A stretch of 64,000 nt of DNA, from assembly GCA_016703945.1 (NCBI GenBank), contig JADJBC010000001.1, forward strand, positions 1-64,000, read 5' to 3'. This DNA is from Candidatus Aalborgicola danicus (GTDB lineage: Bacteria; Pseudomonadota; Gammaproteobacteria; Burkholderiales; Burkholderiaceae_C). Positions 63,858-64,000 of the stretch are shown here, piece after piece; within the stretch, counting starts at the first letter, position 1, and every line of letters begins with the position of its first letter. The translations under genes and the position numbers were made by a program. Below the pieces are notes generated by a model. It ran no database searches, was not told the origin of the DNA, and worked only from the letters and a program-made list of their open reading frames with translations.

Positions 63858-64000
63858 AACCGATCGCGACCTCATTGAAAACGATTGGAGTAAAGGCGAT
63901 GCCGATTACAGACGAAGAATTACAGAGGCGACTCAAGCGCTTGGACGGGGTGACGAGAGTGGCGGGACCAAACGATCCGATATATTCCAGTGGATTGCAA
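63716..64000 (+). CDS. partial gene running off the window
   Basis: 95 codons from ATG 63716 to the last base, no stop. MKADISKEKKAELQKESRKS, NTAFHAAVKKAVLVQDWSEG and VSDVSLFETDRDLIENDWSK: charged, helical, strong third-position GC bias. No recognised family. No good ribosome site, and the ORF at 63489 ends across its start, so the two may be one frameshifted gene. Confidence 0.55.

Noticed and set aside
1..64000. CRISPR array
   Set aside because: No regularly spaced direct repeats; the dispersed ~45-bp repeats are kilobases apart.

Overview
The window looks like a chromosome segment of a Comamonadaceae betaproteobacterium (Burkholderiales), close to Rhodoferax or Polaromonas. This is inferred from the GC-rich codon use, from a roughly 45-bp intergenic repeat scattered at seven places (core like agctgcttgcgcaa / acgagggctagcg), and from the gene families: CHASE2 cyclase, three DUF1566 proteins, a HzsA-like protein, LivK-type binding proteins and a TelA cluster. 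No 16S gene is present, so the genus is not proven.

Layout. 1-18.6 kb is ordinary chromosome: a secreted protein, a cAMP pair (cNMP-binding protein plus CHASE2/adenylate cyclase), an HD-like protein, two exported proteins, a divergent Lrp/ornithine cyclodeaminase pair, an aldo-keto reductase, a chalcone-isomerase-like protein, DUF1566 and DUF3667 proteins, a double-PAS diguanylate cyclase, a HzsA-like heme-motif protein, and a BNR-repeat protein with a MoaD/ThiS-like carrier.

18.8-34.3 kb is a compact cluster of TelA, YiaAB, two XpaC-like membrane proteins, a solute-binding protein, a solute-binding/VWA lipoprotein, YqiJ, a YqiK flotillin, a zinc-ribbon protein, a ~1730-residue AAA 'DNA repair ATPase' and a PLD-family protein. 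It is followed at 34.6-39.2 kb by a giant STAND-type NTPase with an apparent PD-(D/E)xK nuclease domain at its N terminus. I consider these two neighbours the best candidates for an undescribed envelope-stress or defence system. A toxin-antitoxin graveyard (ParDE, VapC-type PIN, remnants) follows to 40.8 kb.

41-51 kb returns to chromosomal functions: two DUF1566 proteins, a group II intron 3' remnant, an operon of acyl-CoA ligase, branched-chain-type binding protein and esterase lipoprotein with a divergent NarL-type two-component system, and a CPA2 antiporter.

51.4 kb to the end is an integrated mobile element. A 3' half of a CAU-anticodon tRNA with its terminator marks the left border. It is followed by a tyrosine integrase, a HigBA-type addiction pair, an unknown gene, an IS21 insertion, an excisionase-like gene, a Rha protein, a MobV-like relaxase and small cargo genes, which run off the right edge with signs of decay.

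Caution: at least eight otherwise intact genes are broken by one- or two-base indels, several in short homopolymers, and there is a 21-G run. Some of these breaks may be assembly errors rather than true pseudogenes.
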